From the NCBI GenBank assembly GCA_913055875.1, contig CAJXJY010000014.1:1-64000 (forward strand): DNA of 64,000 nucleotides, given 5' to 3'. The translations under genes were made by a program, and so were the position numbers. This document shows, piece by piece, positions 16,804 through 25,127 of the stretch. This DNA comes from an uncultured Altererythrobacter sp. (GTDB lineage: Bacteria > Pseudomonadota > Alphaproteobacteria > Sphingomonadales > Sphingomonadaceae). Below the pieces are notes generated by a model, which did no database searches, was not told where the DNA came from, and saw only the letters and a program-made list of their open reading frames with translations. How positions within the stretch are numbered: position 1 is the first letter of the stretch; the number at the start of each line of letters is the position of its first letter.

Positions 16804-17459
16804 AGACGATCCGCATCGCCATACTCGACGACGATCCCGCGATCCGCGAGCATTTCACCGAGGTCGTCACCTCGTGCCCCGAATACGATCTGTGCGGCAG
16901 CGCGCCGACCATTGCCCGCATGCGCGACCTGGTGGTGCGCAAGTCGCCCGATCTCGTGCTGCTCGATATCGGCCTACCCGACGGGAGCGGGATCGACCTG
17001 ATCCCCTTCGTCAAGCAGCAGTGCGAGGCCAAGGTGCTGATGGTGACCAGCTTCGGCGACCGCGAAACGGTGGTGGGGGCGATCGATGCGGGGGCGGACG
17101 GCTACCTGCTCAAGGACAGCTCGACCGCAACCATCCTCGACGGCATTGCCGCCACTCTGGAGGGCGGTGCGCCGATCAGCCCCTCGGCCGCCGCCTATCT
17201 GCTCGAACGGCTCAAGGGCAAGGGACCGCTCACCGCCAACACCGAGAACTCCGAGGCCGGCCCGCTTACGCCACGCGAGGTCGAACTGCTCGAACTGTTC
17301 GCGCGCGGCCACAGCTACAAGCAGGCGGCGCGCGATCTCGGCATCTCGCCGCTTACCGTCGGAAATTACGTCAAGTCGATCTACCGCAAGCTGGCAGTCC
17401 ATTCGCGCGGCGAAGCGGTCTACGAAGCGGTCAGGAGCGGACAGCTGTCGATCGACTGA
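16800..17459 (+). CDS. NarL/LuxR-family response regulator
   Basis: 219 residues. The receiver domain has the acidic pocket DDD (residues 10-12), phospho-acceptor Asp56 (LVLLDIGLPDGSG), Thr/Ser switch (MVTSFGD) and Lys in YLLKDSS. The C-terminal LuxR-type helix-turn-helix starts at LTPREVELLELFARGHSYKQAARDLGIS and continues VGNYVKSIYRKL. It is the partner of the kinase two frames upstream. It is translated either from its own weak ribosome site or by coupling to the small ORF. Possible autoregulation through the CATGGCATG copies around the locus. Confidence 0.9.
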   Translation: MKTIRIAILDDDPAIREHFTEVVTSCPEYDLCGSAPTIARMRDLVVRKSPDLVLLDIGLPDGSGIDLIPFVKQQCEAKVLMVTSFGDRETVVGAIDAGADGYLLKDSSTATILDGIAATLEGGAPISPSAAAYLLERLKGKGPLTANTENSEAGPLTPREVELLELFARGHSYKQAARDLGISPLTVGNYVKSIYRKLAVHSRGEAVYEAVRSGQLSID

Positions 17460-17544
17460 TACTCCCATTTCCATGGCATGCCCGCCGTCGCGCGGCGCGG
17501 CTAATTCCTCATCCGGGGGCCGAACCGACGGAAGGATGAGGACT

Positions 17545-18573
17545 ATGCCGACCGATGCGAAATTGCTGACTGCGCTTGCCGCGGCGGGCCTGGTGCTCGC
17601 TGCCTCTCCGGCTGCACTCGGCGCCGCGACCGACAGCGGGCCGTTCGACGAGCTCAAGAAGAAGCTCCCGAAAGCACCCAAGGCGAAAACCCAACGCGGA
17701 TCGCGCGACGGATCGGGCGAGCGGCGTACGACGACTTCGCGCGTTTCGCAGCAGGATCGTACCGATGCCGCCGCGGTCACCGAGGTGCTCGATCGCATCC
17801 TCAAATTCCGCTTCGACATCTACATCTACGAATGGGACGATGCCGGCGTCATCGACAAGGCGGAAAGCCAGCTCTCGGCGTTTCGTGCGGACATGAACGA
17901 GGCCATCTCCGCCGATATCGTCACTGCCGCCGGAAACGACGGCAACAGGCGCATGGCGCGGGTCGAAGAACGCGCGACGCGCTTCGCCGAAGGCTACGAA
18001 GCCGCCGTCGCCAAGCTCGACATCGACCGGCTGAACGACGAATCCGACGCCATCACCGTGTTCCAGAAATACGCCCCCATGCTGTTGCTGCAGGAGCGGC
18101 TTCGGCAGTTGCAACGCCTGTTTCCGGGCAATGCCGAGATCGCTTCGGCAATGGAGGGGACAGATGCCGTGCTGGGCCAACTCGGGGGTCTCGCCGCGGT
18201 CAAGGACAGGCAGGAAGCGAACTACGCGAAGTACGTTGCCGAAACGCGCATGTATCCTGCCGTCCGCAGCGATCCGGCGATGGAGCGCGATTTCGTGCGC
18301 GCCTTCTGGGCGAGCTCGATGGCCAACGATCTTCGCGGCGGCAAGGTCGAGCGCATCCATCTGACGTCGTCGCGCTGGGCGATCGAGCACAACGCGCTCG
18401 GCCAGCCGGTTGCCCGGACCTACAGCGCGAATCTCGGCATCAGCGCTTCGGACGGCAAGTGCTGGATGAAACAGGGCGTGTTTGCGCAGAAATATGCAGG
18501 TGGGGGCTGGGGCGGCACGTTCTACCGCTCGGGCGATACGCGAGAGATGCTGTGCGAGAACATTCCCGGATGA
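17545..18573 (+). CDS. Secreted protein of unknown function
   Basis: 342 residues with a clear Sec signal (LLTALAAAGLVLAASPAALGA). I prefer the ATG at 17545, 9 bp after AAGG; an in-frame ATG at 17536 would add three residues. The mature protein begins with a basic, disorder-prone segment (KKKLPKAPKAKTQRG), then a helical region (about 80-250) rich in charged residues. It ends in a Cys/Gly/Trp-containing domain (SDGKCWMKQGVFAQKYAGGGWGGTFYRSGDTREMLCENI) whose two Cys may form a disulfide. I recognise no family. It follows the two-component genes by about 85 bp, with a CATGGCATG copy in the gap, so it may be a target of that system. A strong terminator follows. Confidence 0.7.
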   Translation: MPTDAKLLTALAAAGLVLAASPAALGAATDSGPFDELKKKLPKAPKAKTQRGSRDGSGERRTTTSRVSQQDRTDAAAVTEVLDRILKFRFDIYIYEWDDAGVIDKAESQLSAFRADMNEAISADIVTAAGNDGNRRMARVEERATRFAEGYEAAVAKLDIDRLNDESDAITVFQKYAPMLLLQERLRQLQRLFPGNAEIASAMEGTDAVLGQLGGLAAVKDRQEANYAKYVAETRMYPAVRSDPAMERDFVRAFWASSMANDLRGGKVERIHLTSSRWAIEHNALGQPVARTYSANLGISASDGKCWMKQGVFAQKYAGGGWGGTFYRSGDTREMLCENIPG

Positions 18574-18632
18574 CCCAGCGGGGCGTGTGATCGGACGCTA
18601 CCGGACCGGACGTTTCCCCGGACCGGTTGACT

Positions 18633-18673
18633 GGCGGGCGGGCCGCGATGTCGGCCCGACCCGCCCATTTTTT
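18633..18673 (+). terminator. Rho-independent terminator after the secreted-protein gene
   Basis: GGCGGG-C-GGGCC pairs with GGCCC-GA-CCCGCC around an 8-base loop, followed by A and six T's (18668-18673). It ends transcription from the plus strand exactly at the stop codon of the minus-strand lipoprotein gene. The reverse strand lacks a T-run, so it should act one way only. Confidence 0.8.
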
Positions 18674-19001
18674 ACGAGATCCCGGTTTCGGCAGCGCATT
18701 GTTCGAGCGCGGCATTGGCCTCGTCCTCGGGGACGGCGGCGAATTCCTCGACCGTCCTGCCCTCGGCGACCTTGTCGATCGTGCATTCGCACAGCGCCCT
18801 GGCCTGTTCGGCGGTGCCGCCTTGCGCGACTGCGGCGATCTCGCATTGCGCGCGGGCTTGGCGCTTGTCGCTGTCGGTCATGACCGCGGCGGCTTCGGCG
18901 GGTTCGGAATTGTCGGGCGCGGGATCGCCGGCGGCCCGGTCGTTGCAGGCGGCGAGCGAGAGCGTCGCTGCGGCCAGAGCATATGTGGCGAAAGTCTTCA
19001 T
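18672..19001 (-). CDS. Small periplasmic lipoprotein of unknown function
   Basis: 109 residues with a lipoprotein signal (MKTFATYALAAATLSLAAC, Cys19). The mature part starts with an Asp/Glu/Pro/Ala-rich linker, followed by a compact helical domain with four cysteines: QARAQCEIAA, ALCECTIDK and ALEQCAAE. They could make two disulfides. Such small acidic Cys-containing lipoproteins are common in sphingomonads, but I know no function. It is alone on the minus strand and faces the terminator above. Confidence 0.7.
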   Translation of the reverse strand: MKTFATYALAAATLSLAACNDRAAGDPAPDNSEPAEAAAVMTDSDKRQARAQCEIAAVAQGGTAEQARALCECTIDKVAEGRTVEEFAAVPEDEANAALEQCAAETGIS

Positions 19002-19080
19002 GGCGATTGCCTCCGTTGCAAGCGGCGGCCGGTTCGAGCCGCCGCGTGCATCCTAGGGTCGCCCCGGCACCGCCGCCCCG

Positions 19081-19106
19081 CCACGAATATGGCACCGTAT
19101 TCGTGG
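19081..19106. promoter_or_regulatory. Inverted repeat with 9-bp perfect arms (CCACGAATA...TATTCGTGG)
   Basis: It lies in the 221-bp divergent gap between the small lipoprotein gene and the plus-strand 19223 gene. The arms are separated by 8 bases, with no T-run. A shorter perfect palindrome, CCAACGTTGG, lies at 19172-19181, nearer the plus-strand gene. Either could be an operator for the divergent promoters; the regulator is unknown. Confidence 0.35.
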
Positions 19107-19222
19107 GTGAGGGGAGCACCGGAAAAAACGCTTTTTCCACGCAATTTCCAACGCACCCGACAATCGGGATTCCAACGTTGGCGCCGTAGTGAGGCACCGT
19201 TGAAACACAACGGAGAACTACG

Positions 19223-19504
19223 ATGAAACGTCTTTCACTTGCCAGCAACGCCGTTATCCACTTGCTGATCGCAACCAGCGTCACGGCCCTTCTGTTCTCG
19301 CATGCGACGAGCATTGCGGGCGAACCCGTCAACGACACTGCCGGCAAAGCCCGGACCGGCGAGTTGGTGTGCGTCGAGCGTGCGGTCGGACCGCAGCACC
19401 ACACCGCTGTCGCGCGCAGCAAGACCTTCTGCCGCCGCGTCGAGAAATCGCTCGCCGCCGCAGAGAAGAAAAAGCCCGCGCAGGACCCGCGCAACGAGGG
19501 CTGA
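19223..19504 (+). CDS. Small exported protein of unknown function
   Basis: 93 residues. A hydrophobic signal-like segment (VIHLLIATSVTALLFS) is followed by a short hydrophilic domain with two cysteines (GELVCVERA, SKTFCRRVEKS) and a Lys/Pro-rich tail. A GGAG site (AACGGAGAACTACG) precedes the ATG. It ends 29 bp before the glutamine synthetase gene, so the two may be cotranscribed. I see no link to nitrogen metabolism in the protein itself, and no family is recognised. Confidence 0.55.
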   Translation: MKRLSLASNAVIHLLIATSVTALLFSHATSIAGEPVNDTAGKARTGELVCVERAVGPQHHTAVARSKTFCRRVEKSLAAAEKKKPAQDPRNEG

Positions 19505-19533
19505 ACCACCCCACGACAATGAGGAGAAGGATC

Positions 19534-20601
19534 ATGGCTTTTGCGGAATACATCTGGTTGGACGGCAACCGGCCGACCCAGGAATTGCGCTCGAAGACGC
19601 GTTTCGTTTCGGTCGATACCGAGGCGGCGTCCCTGGCGGATTTCCCTGAATGGAGTTTCGACGGTTCGTCGACCGGCCAGGCCGAGGGCTACGATTCCGA
19701 TTGCGGCCTGATCCCCGTCTCCTTCGTGCGCGATCCGTTCCGCACCTCGGGCGATTTCCTCGTGCTGTGCGAGGTCGCCAACAGCGACGGTTCGGATCAC
19801 GCCTCCAACACGCGTGCCGGGCTGCGAGGCGTTCTAGCGGCCGGTGCCGCCGCGCACGATGCGTGGATCGGCTTCGAGCAGGAATACACGCTGTTCGCGG
19901 ATGGGCGCCCACTGGGCTTTCCCGCCGACGGAATGCCCGCACCGCAGGGACCGTATTACTGCTCGGTCGGCAGCGACCGCGCGTTCGGCCGCCGGATCGC
20001 CGAGGAGCACGCCGTATTGTGCGAGGCCGCGGGCCTGCTCTATTACGGCCTCAACGCCGAGGTAATGCCGGGTCAGTGGGAATTCCAGATCGGCTATCGC
20101 GGCGTGGCCGACGAGGATGCCGGCCTGCTCAACGCCTGCGACCATATGTGGTTCGCACGCTACATCCTCCACCGCATCGCCGAACGGCACGGGGTGACGG
20201 CATCCTTTGCCAACAAGCCGATGCCGGGCGACTGGAACGGTGCCGGGATGCATACCAATTTCTCCTGCGCCCGCACGCGCAGCCCGGGCGGGATCGACGC
20301 GATCTATCAGGCGGTCAAGCGCCTGGCGCACGCCCACGAGGAGCATATCGCGGTCTATGGCGACGGTCTCGCCGAACGCCTGACCGGCCTGCACGAGACC
20401 TGCTCGATCGGCGAATTCAAGGCCGGTGGCGCCGATCGCGGCGCCTCGATCCGCATTCCGCTCGGCGTAGAGCAGAAGAGCTGCGGCTATTTCGAGGATC
20501 GCCGGCCCGGTGCCAATGCGGACCCGTACCAGGTGGCCGCCAAGCTCGCCGAGACCGTGTTCGCGATCGAACCGACACAACGGATGGCGCTCGTCGCCTG
20601 A
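19534..20601 (+). CDS. glnII: Glutamine synthetase, GSII (eukaryote-like) type
   Basis: 355 residues, the short GSII length, far shorter than GlnA (about 470). Characteristic stretches are EYIWLDG near the N-terminus, PEWSFDGSSTGQA, IGFEQEYTLF with metal-binding Glu residues, and PGQWEFQIG. GAGMHTNFS and a C-terminal region with GADRGASIRIPL complete the ATP/glutamate site. It condenses ammonia and glutamate with ATP hydrolysis. GSII is not adenylylated, so it is probably an accessory enzyme with separate transcriptional control. The ATG at 19534 follows GAGGAGAAGG. The next gene, beyond a strong hairpin, encodes the opposite reaction (glutaminase). Confidence 0.93.
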   Translation: MAFAEYIWLDGNRPTQELRSKTRFVSVDTEAASLADFPEWSFDGSSTGQAEGYDSDCGLIPVSFVRDPFRTSGDFLVLCEVANSDGSDHASNTRAGLRGVLAAGAAAHDAWIGFEQEYTLFADGRPLGFPADGMPAPQGPYYCSVGSDRAFGRRIAEEHAVLCEAAGLLYYGLNAEVMPGQWEFQIGYRGVADEDAGLLNACDHMWFARYILHRIAERHGVTASFANKPMPGDWNGAGMHTNFSCARTRSPGGIDAIYQAVKRLAHAHEEHIAVYGDGLAERLTGLHETCSIGEFKAGGADRGASIRIPLGVEQKSCGYFEDRRPGANADPYQVAAKLAETVFAIEPTQRMALVA

Positions 20602-20638
20602 CCTCGATTTCCCCAGGACCCCACTCCTTGTCGAGGTC

Positions 20639-20677
20639 GCAACCGGGCACGGCTGTTCCGTCGCCGTGCCCGGTTGC
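20639..20677 (+). terminator. Strong hairpin between glutamine synthetase and glutaminase genes
   Basis: A perfect 14-bp stem (GCAACCGGGCACGG with its complement) and an 11-base loop, followed by CCATTTT. It is good enough to terminate or attenuate transcription. If it terminates, the glutaminase gene is only partly expressed from the upstream promoter, which would separate the two opposing enzymes. A shorter CCTCGA/TCGAGG pair flanks it on the left. Confidence 0.7.
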
Positions 20678-20700
20678 CCATTTTCCGGGATACCACCCCC

Positions 20701-22299
20701 ATGAGCAATATTTCGCATCTCCCAACACCCGACACCAACGGCTCGGTCGCCGAGCGGCTGTTCCGCTCGCTGGTCGGCGACAGCAGCGAAGTCGTCACCA
20801 TCGGCCAGCTGGTGCGGATCCTGGAGGCCAGCGGCCTGCGCCGCGACGACCGCAGGCTGCGCTCGACCTGGAACAACATCGATCAGACCGACGCCGCGCA
20901 GCCGATCGACGCGGACGAGTTCGAGCGGATTCTCGCGCCGGAGGAATCGGTGCTGGTCGAGCGGGCTCTGTCGGGCCACCTGATCCTGCCCGATTTTGCC
21001 GATTTCCGTACCCGGCTGACCGAAATCTTCGAGCGCTGCCGTGAAGACCGCTCGGGCGCGGTCGCGAGCTACATCCCGCAACTCGCGCGCGTCGAGCCCG
21101 ACAAGTTCGGTCTCGGCGTATGCTCGGTCGACGGGCAGCAATTCTCGCTCGGCGACGATGCCGATCGCTATTGCGTGCAGTCGACCTGCAAGCCGATGCT
21201 CTACGCGCTCGCCAACGAGTTGCACGGCCGCGAGACGGTGCACCGCCATGTCGGCCGCGAGCCCTCCGGTCGCTCGTTCAACGAACTCACGCTCAGCCAT
21301 GCCGGTCTGCCGCACAATCCGATGATCAATGCCGGCGCGATCATGTCGGCCTCGCTGATCAAGCCGGGTGAGCCGCTCGCCGAGCGGTTCGACTATATCG
21401 TCGGCAAGTGGCGCGACATGTCGGGCGGCACTGCGCCCGGCTTCGACAACGCGGTCTTCCTGTCCGAGAAAGCGACCGCCGATCGCAATTTCGCGCTCGC
21501 TTATTTCATGCGCGAGAACGGCGCCTTCGCACCCGGGACCGACCTGATGGAAACGCTGGATTTCTATTTCCAGTGCTGTTCGCTGCGGCTCGACGTGCGG
21601 CAGATGTCGGTCATCGCCGCGACGCTCGCCAATGGCGGCGTGTGCCCGCTGACCAACGAGCGCGTGCTCGGGGCGGAGAGCGTGCGCAACTGCCTGTCGC
21701 TGATGTATTCGTGCGGAATGTACGATTTCTCGGGCGAATTCGCCTTCACCGTCGGCATACCCGCCAAGTCGGGCGTTTCGGGCGCGCTGATGCTGGTGAT
21801 CCCCGGCGTGTGCGGGATCGCGCTGTGGAGCCCGCGGCTCGACCGCTGCGGCAACAGCGTGCGCGGCGTCCGCTTCGCCGAGGAACTGGCGCAGACTTTC
21901 GCCTTCCACAGCTATGCCAGCATGATCGAGGACGCCTCGCTGATCGACCCGACCGCGTCGCAAAGCGCGCGCCGAGCGGATGTCTCCGGCCATGCCTGCG
22001 CTGCTGCGGCATCGGGCGATGTCGGCGAATTGCGGCGGTTGGTCGCGATGGGCGCCGACCTGTCGCAGCCCGATTACGACGGCCGGACGGCGCTGCATCT
22101 GGCGGCGTGCGAGGGGCAGGTGAATGCCCTGCGCTTCCTGCTCGGGCTCGGCTTCGCTGCCGAGCCGCGCGACCGCTGGGGCAACACACCGCTCGACGAC
22201 GCGAAGCGCGAAGGCCGCAAACCGATCGTCGAATTGCTGTCGGGATTGGCGGGCAAATCGGGTACAGGGAAGGTCAAGCGGTCCCGGAAGGCCGCCTGA
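20701..22299 (+). CDS. glsA: Glutaminase with N-terminal helical (EF-hand-like) domain and C-terminal ankyrin repeats
   Basis: 532 residues, much longer than plain bacterial glutaminases (about 310). Residues 1-95 form a helical region with an EF-hand-like segment (WNNIDQTDAAQPIDADEFERIL). The glutaminase domain (about 105-425) belongs to the beta-lactamase-like serine family. It has Ser161-x-x-Lys164 (VQSTCKPM), SFNELTLS, PHNPMINAGAI and a C-terminal AKSGVSGA. Residues 430-520 hold ankyrin repeats (DGRTALHLAACEGQVNALRFLLGLG, WGNTPLDDAKREGRKPIVELL). This order (helical/EF-hand-like domain, glutaminase, ankyrin) is that of animal kidney-type GLS. It hydrolyses glutamine to glutamate and ammonia. 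It follows GSII, so the pair would make a regulated glutamine cycle. Confidence 0.9.
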   Translation: MSNISHLPTPDTNGSVAERLFRSLVGDSSEVVTIGQLVRILEASGLRRDDRRLRSTWNNIDQTDAAQPIDADEFERILAPEESVLVERALSGHLILPDFADFRTRLTEIFERCREDRSGAVASYIPQLARVEPDKFGLGVCSVDGQQFSLGDDADRYCVQSTCKPMLYALANELHGRETVHRHVGREPSGRSFNELTLSHAGLPHNPMINAGAIMSASLIKPGEPLAERFDYIVGKWRDMSGGTAPGFDNAVFLSEKATADRNFALAYFMRENGAFAPGTDLMETLDFYFQCCSLRLDVRQMSVIAATLANGGVCPLTNERVLGAESVRNCLSLMYSCGMYDFSGEFAFTVGIPAKSGVSGALMLVIPGVCGIALWSPRLDRCGNSVRGVRFAEELAQTFAFHSYASMIEDASLIDPTASQSARRADVSGHACAAAASGDVGELRRLVAMGADLSQPDYDGRTALHLAACEGQVNALRFLLGLGFAAEPRDRWGNTPLDDAKREGRKPIVELLSGLAGKSGTGKVKRSRKAA

Positions 22300-22312
22300 G
22301 ATTGGGGTTCGA

Positions 22313-23899
22313 ATGCTCCGGATCGACACTATCGGCGCGCTCTCGGTCGTCCGCGACGGGTCCGCGGTCGCGCTCCCCGCATCGCGCAAGACCCGCGCGC
22401 TGCTTGCCTATCTGGTGCTCACGCGCACGACGCATTCGCGCCAGGCGCTGTGCGAGCTGCTGTGGGAAATACCCGACGATCCGCGCGCCTCGCTGCGCTG
22501 GTCTCTGAGCAAGCTGCGCCCGCTGGTGACGAACGGCGACGACAAGCGGCTGGTTGCAGACCGCGAGCGGGTCGGGTTGCGGATGGACGATGTCGAGGTC
22601 GACTTCGCCATTGTGCAACGGACCGCGCAGGACGATTCGGCCGCCGTCGATGCGACCGTCGCGGCGTGGGAGACCGCCAACGCGCCGCTGCTGGAGGATT
22701 GCGAAATCCCCAACCAGCCCGACTACATGGCGTGGCTCGAACAGCAGCGCAACGAACTCGCCCGGATGCGGGTGGTGTTGGCGCGGAGTCTGGCGAAGGA
22801 CGAAACACTCGATCCGCAGGCGCGCGACCGCTGGAGCGAACGCTGGCTCAAGGACGCACCGTTCGACGGCGACGCCGCGCTCAATGCGGTGACGGCGCGC
22901 CGTGCGACCGGGCGCGAATCCGAAGCGCTGGCCTTGCAGAAGACCCTCGAACGCGATTTTCGCGAAGCGGGCGTGGCGGTCCCCGATTTCGCCGCCGCCG
23001 CGGTCGCCGATGTATCGGTCCGGCCCCCTGCCGGGCTCGATGCGGGGCCCACCATACCGCGGCAATCGATTCGCTTCGTCCAGACCCGCGACGACGTCTC
23101 GATCGCCTGGGCGAGCGTCGGAGCCAACTCGGCGCCCCCGCTGGTCAAGGCGGCCAACTGGCTGTCGCATCTCGAACTCGACTGGGAAGCGCCGATCTGG
23201 AGCCCGCTGTTTCGCGAGCTGTCGCAATCCTACCGCTTCATCCGCTACGACGAGCGCGGCTGCGGGCTGTCCGAATGGGAGGTCGAACAGCTCGATTTCG
23301 AGAGCTTCGTCAACGATCTCGAGCTGGTGGTCGACGCCGCCGGGCTCGACCGCTTTCCGCTGCTCGGCATCAGCCAGGGCGCCGCTGTGTCGATCGAATA
23401 TGCCGCGCGGCACCCCGAGCGCGTGTCGCAGCTGATCCTGTTCGGCGGCTACGATGCCGGCTGGCGCCTCACCGCGACCGACGAGCAGAAGCGCGAGCGC
23501 GAAGCCGTGATGGTGCTGACCGAAACCGGCTGGGGCAGCCCCAATCCCGCCTACCGGCAGATTTTTTCGAATACATTCATGCCCGAAGCGACCGCCGAGG
23601 AACTGGCCTGGTTCGACGCCTTTCAGCGGCAGACCACCTCGCCGCAGAACGCGGTGCGGTTCCTCGAAGCCTTCTCGCATATCGACGTGCGTGACCGGCT
23701 GGCGGATATCGCCTGCCCGACCCTAGTGGTGCACAGCCGCGGCGATCTGCGCATTCCGCTGGCGACTGGCAAGAGCCTCGCGGCGCGGATTCCCGATGCG
23801 CGGTTCGCCGGGATCGACAGCAGCAATCACCTGCTGCTCGGCCGCGAGCCCGCATCGGCCGAATTCGTCGCGCTGGTGCGCGAATTTCTCTCGGACTGA
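22313..23899 (+). CDS. Fusion of a SARP/BTAD-type regulatory domain with an alpha/beta-hydrolase
   Basis: 528 residues. The N-terminal 90 form an OmpR-like winged helix in SARP style (MLRIDTIGALSVVRDG, LPASRKTRALLAYLVL, LCELLWEIPDDPRASLRWSLSKLR). An all-alpha BTAD-like region follows to about 240. From 250 the protein is a complete hydrolase with nucleophile elbow GISQGA, acid HSRGDLRIP and base SSNHLLL. The N-terminal half suggests DNA binding and the C-terminal half ligand hydrolysis or sensing. A class III cyclase gene lies two genes on, and SARP-like regions, hydrolases and cyclases are often fused or adjacent in actinobacteria and proteobacteria. It starts 14 bp after the glutaminase gene, so it probably belongs to that operon. 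Confidence 0.75.
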   Translation: MLRIDTIGALSVVRDGSAVALPASRKTRALLAYLVLTRTTHSRQALCELLWEIPDDPRASLRWSLSKLRPLVTNGDDKRLVADRERVGLRMDDVEVDFAIVQRTAQDDSAAVDATVAAWETANAPLLEDCEIPNQPDYMAWLEQQRNELARMRVVLARSLAKDETLDPQARDRWSERWLKDAPFDGDAALNAVTARRATGRESEALALQKTLERDFREAGVAVPDFAAAAVADVSVRPPAGLDAGPTIPRQSIRFVQTRDDVSIAWASVGANSAPPLVKAANWLSHLELDWEAPIWSPLFRELSQSYRFIRYDERGCGLSEWEVEQLDFESFVNDLELVVDAAGLDRFPLLGISQGAAVSIEYAARHPERVSQLILFGGYDAGWRLTATDEQKREREAVMVLTETGWGSPNPAYRQIFSNTFMPEATAEELAWFDAFQRQTTSPQNAVRFLEAFSHIDVRDRLADIACPTLVVHSRGDLRIPLATGKSLAARIPDARFAGIDSSNHLLLGREPASAEFVALVREFLSD

Positions 23900-23990
23900 C
23901 GGCCCGCAGCGCCGTTTCCACGGCGGCTACAACGTCCGCTCAAATGCCGATGGTCCAGACACTCCGCAGACAAGGATGGCGGAGGCTGGA

Positions 23991-24428
23991 ATGGCGACGA
24001 ATTTTCCCGATACGGACCTACTCGATGCGAGCCGGTTCGACATCTGCTTCTACGGCCCGGGTGCGGGCGAGGACGAGGCGATGGCTCTGGCTGGTCATAC
24101 GATCCCGCATGACGCGCAAACCGTCGTCCTGCGTAGCGATTCGAAACCGCTCGAATTTCCGCTCGCCATGCGGTGTACGCCGGCCACGCGATACGGCTGC
24201 GCGGTCACGGCCTGCGCAGAATTCACCAATGCGCTGGGCGAACGGGAACTTGCGATCGCCTACGTCACCGAGACCGATCCGGACGTGCCTCGCCTGCTCA
24301 GGGCGCGGGAGGCGATCTGGGTTCCCGCCGCGGCAACGGTTCCGTTCAACCGCGCGCAGAAGGGCTTTGCCCGTCTCCGCCGGCGGCTCGCGGCGCTGGC
24401 CCCGCGCCGCCCGACTGCGGCCTGGTAG
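23991..24428 (+). CDS. Protein of unknown function between the BTAD-hydrolase and cyclase genes
   Basis: 145 residues from the ATG at 23991, which has GGAGG five bases before it; an earlier in-frame ATG at 23976 has no such site. The sequence looks soluble and mixed alpha/beta (FDICFYGPGAGEDEAMALAGHTIP, ELAIAYVTETDPDVPRLL) with a basic, Ala/Arg-rich tail (ARLRRRLAALAPRR). Only Cys residues in the middle (CTPATRYGCAVTACAEF) stand out. I do not recognise it. Its position, 91 bp after one signalling gene and 9 bp before another, suggests a part in the same module. Confidence 0.5.
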   Translation: MATNFPDTDLLDASRFDICFYGPGAGEDEAMALAGHTIPHDAQTVVLRSDSKPLEFPLAMRCTPATRYGCAVTACAEFTNALGERELAIAYVTETDPDVPRLLRAREAIWVPAAATVPFNRAQKGFARLRRRLAALAPRRPTAAW

Positions 24429-24437
24429 GAGAAGACC

Positions 24438-25118
24438 ATGTCCTGCACCGACCGTATCGAGCCCGACAACGTCGTGTCGTTCCCTCCGGCAGGGCAGCGC
24501 GAAGCCGACCGCCGGCCGGGCGGGCGCCCGTCGGTCTATGTGCGTAGCGCGCAGGCGCTGCTGTTCACCGATTTTGCGGGCTATTCGAAGCTCAACGAGG
24601 CGCAGGTCGCGATCTTCCAGTTCGAGATCATGGAGCGGTTCGCCGAGCTGCTCGAACGCTATGCCGAGCATGTCCGCTGCCGCAACAGCTGGGGCGACGC
24701 GCTGTTCGTCGCATTCGACGATCCATCGCATGCGGCACGATTGTGCTTCGAGTTGCGCGCGGCAGTGCAGGCGGTCGATTTCGAGGCGATGGGGCTGACC
24801 CCGCTGTCGCGCATGCGTTGCGCACTCCATTTCGGTACCGTGTTCCGCTCGGGCGATCCCTTGCTCGGCCGCGACAATTGCTTCGGTACCGAGGTCAGCC
24901 GGGCGGCGAGGCTCGAGCCGCGGACCCCTCCCGGCGCGACCTATGCCACCGAGGCCTTCGTGAGTGAGCTCACCGACGCCGACCGGGCGCGATTCGGGAT
25001 CTCGGCAGTGGGCCCGCTGGAGATCGATCCGGCGATGGAGCCGATGCTCGTCTACAGCCTCTCGGACCGGACCGGTCCGGCCTCCGCGCGCGACGCACGC
25101 GCCTTCGTCGAGGCCTAG
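24438..25118 (+). CDS. Class III adenylate/guanylate cyclase domain protein
   Basis: 226 residues, essentially one cyclase homology domain with a short N-terminal extension. Both metal-binding aspartates are visible: LLFTDFAGYSKLN (about residue 37) and RNSWGDALFVAF (about 77). The substrate-binding region is HFGTVFRSGDPLLGRDNCFGTEVSRAARLEP, which retains the Asn/Arg of the transition-state stabilising segment. It should therefore be able to make a cyclic nucleotide, though the choice of ATP or GTP cannot be told. It is soluble with no sensor domain of its own, so regulation may come from the neighbouring BTAD-hydrolase. The ATG follows a GGAGAAG site. Confidence 0.8.
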   Translation: MSCTDRIEPDNVVSFPPAGQREADRRPGGRPSVYVRSAQALLFTDFAGYSKLNEAQVAIFQFEIMERFAELLERYAEHVRCRNSWGDALFVAFDDPSHAARLCFELRAAVQAVDFEAMGLTPLSRMRCALHFGTVFRSGDPLLGRDNCFGTEVSRAARLEPRTPPGATYATEAFVSELTDADRARFGISAVGPLEIDPAMEPMLVYSLSDRTGPASARDARAFVEA

Positions 25119-25127
25119 CGACCGGCC

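Noticed and set aside
19834-22389. Antisense open frame of 850 codons opposite glutamine synthetase and glutaminase
   Set aside because: It spans two well-identified genes and an intervening terminator, and has the composition of a mirror frame.
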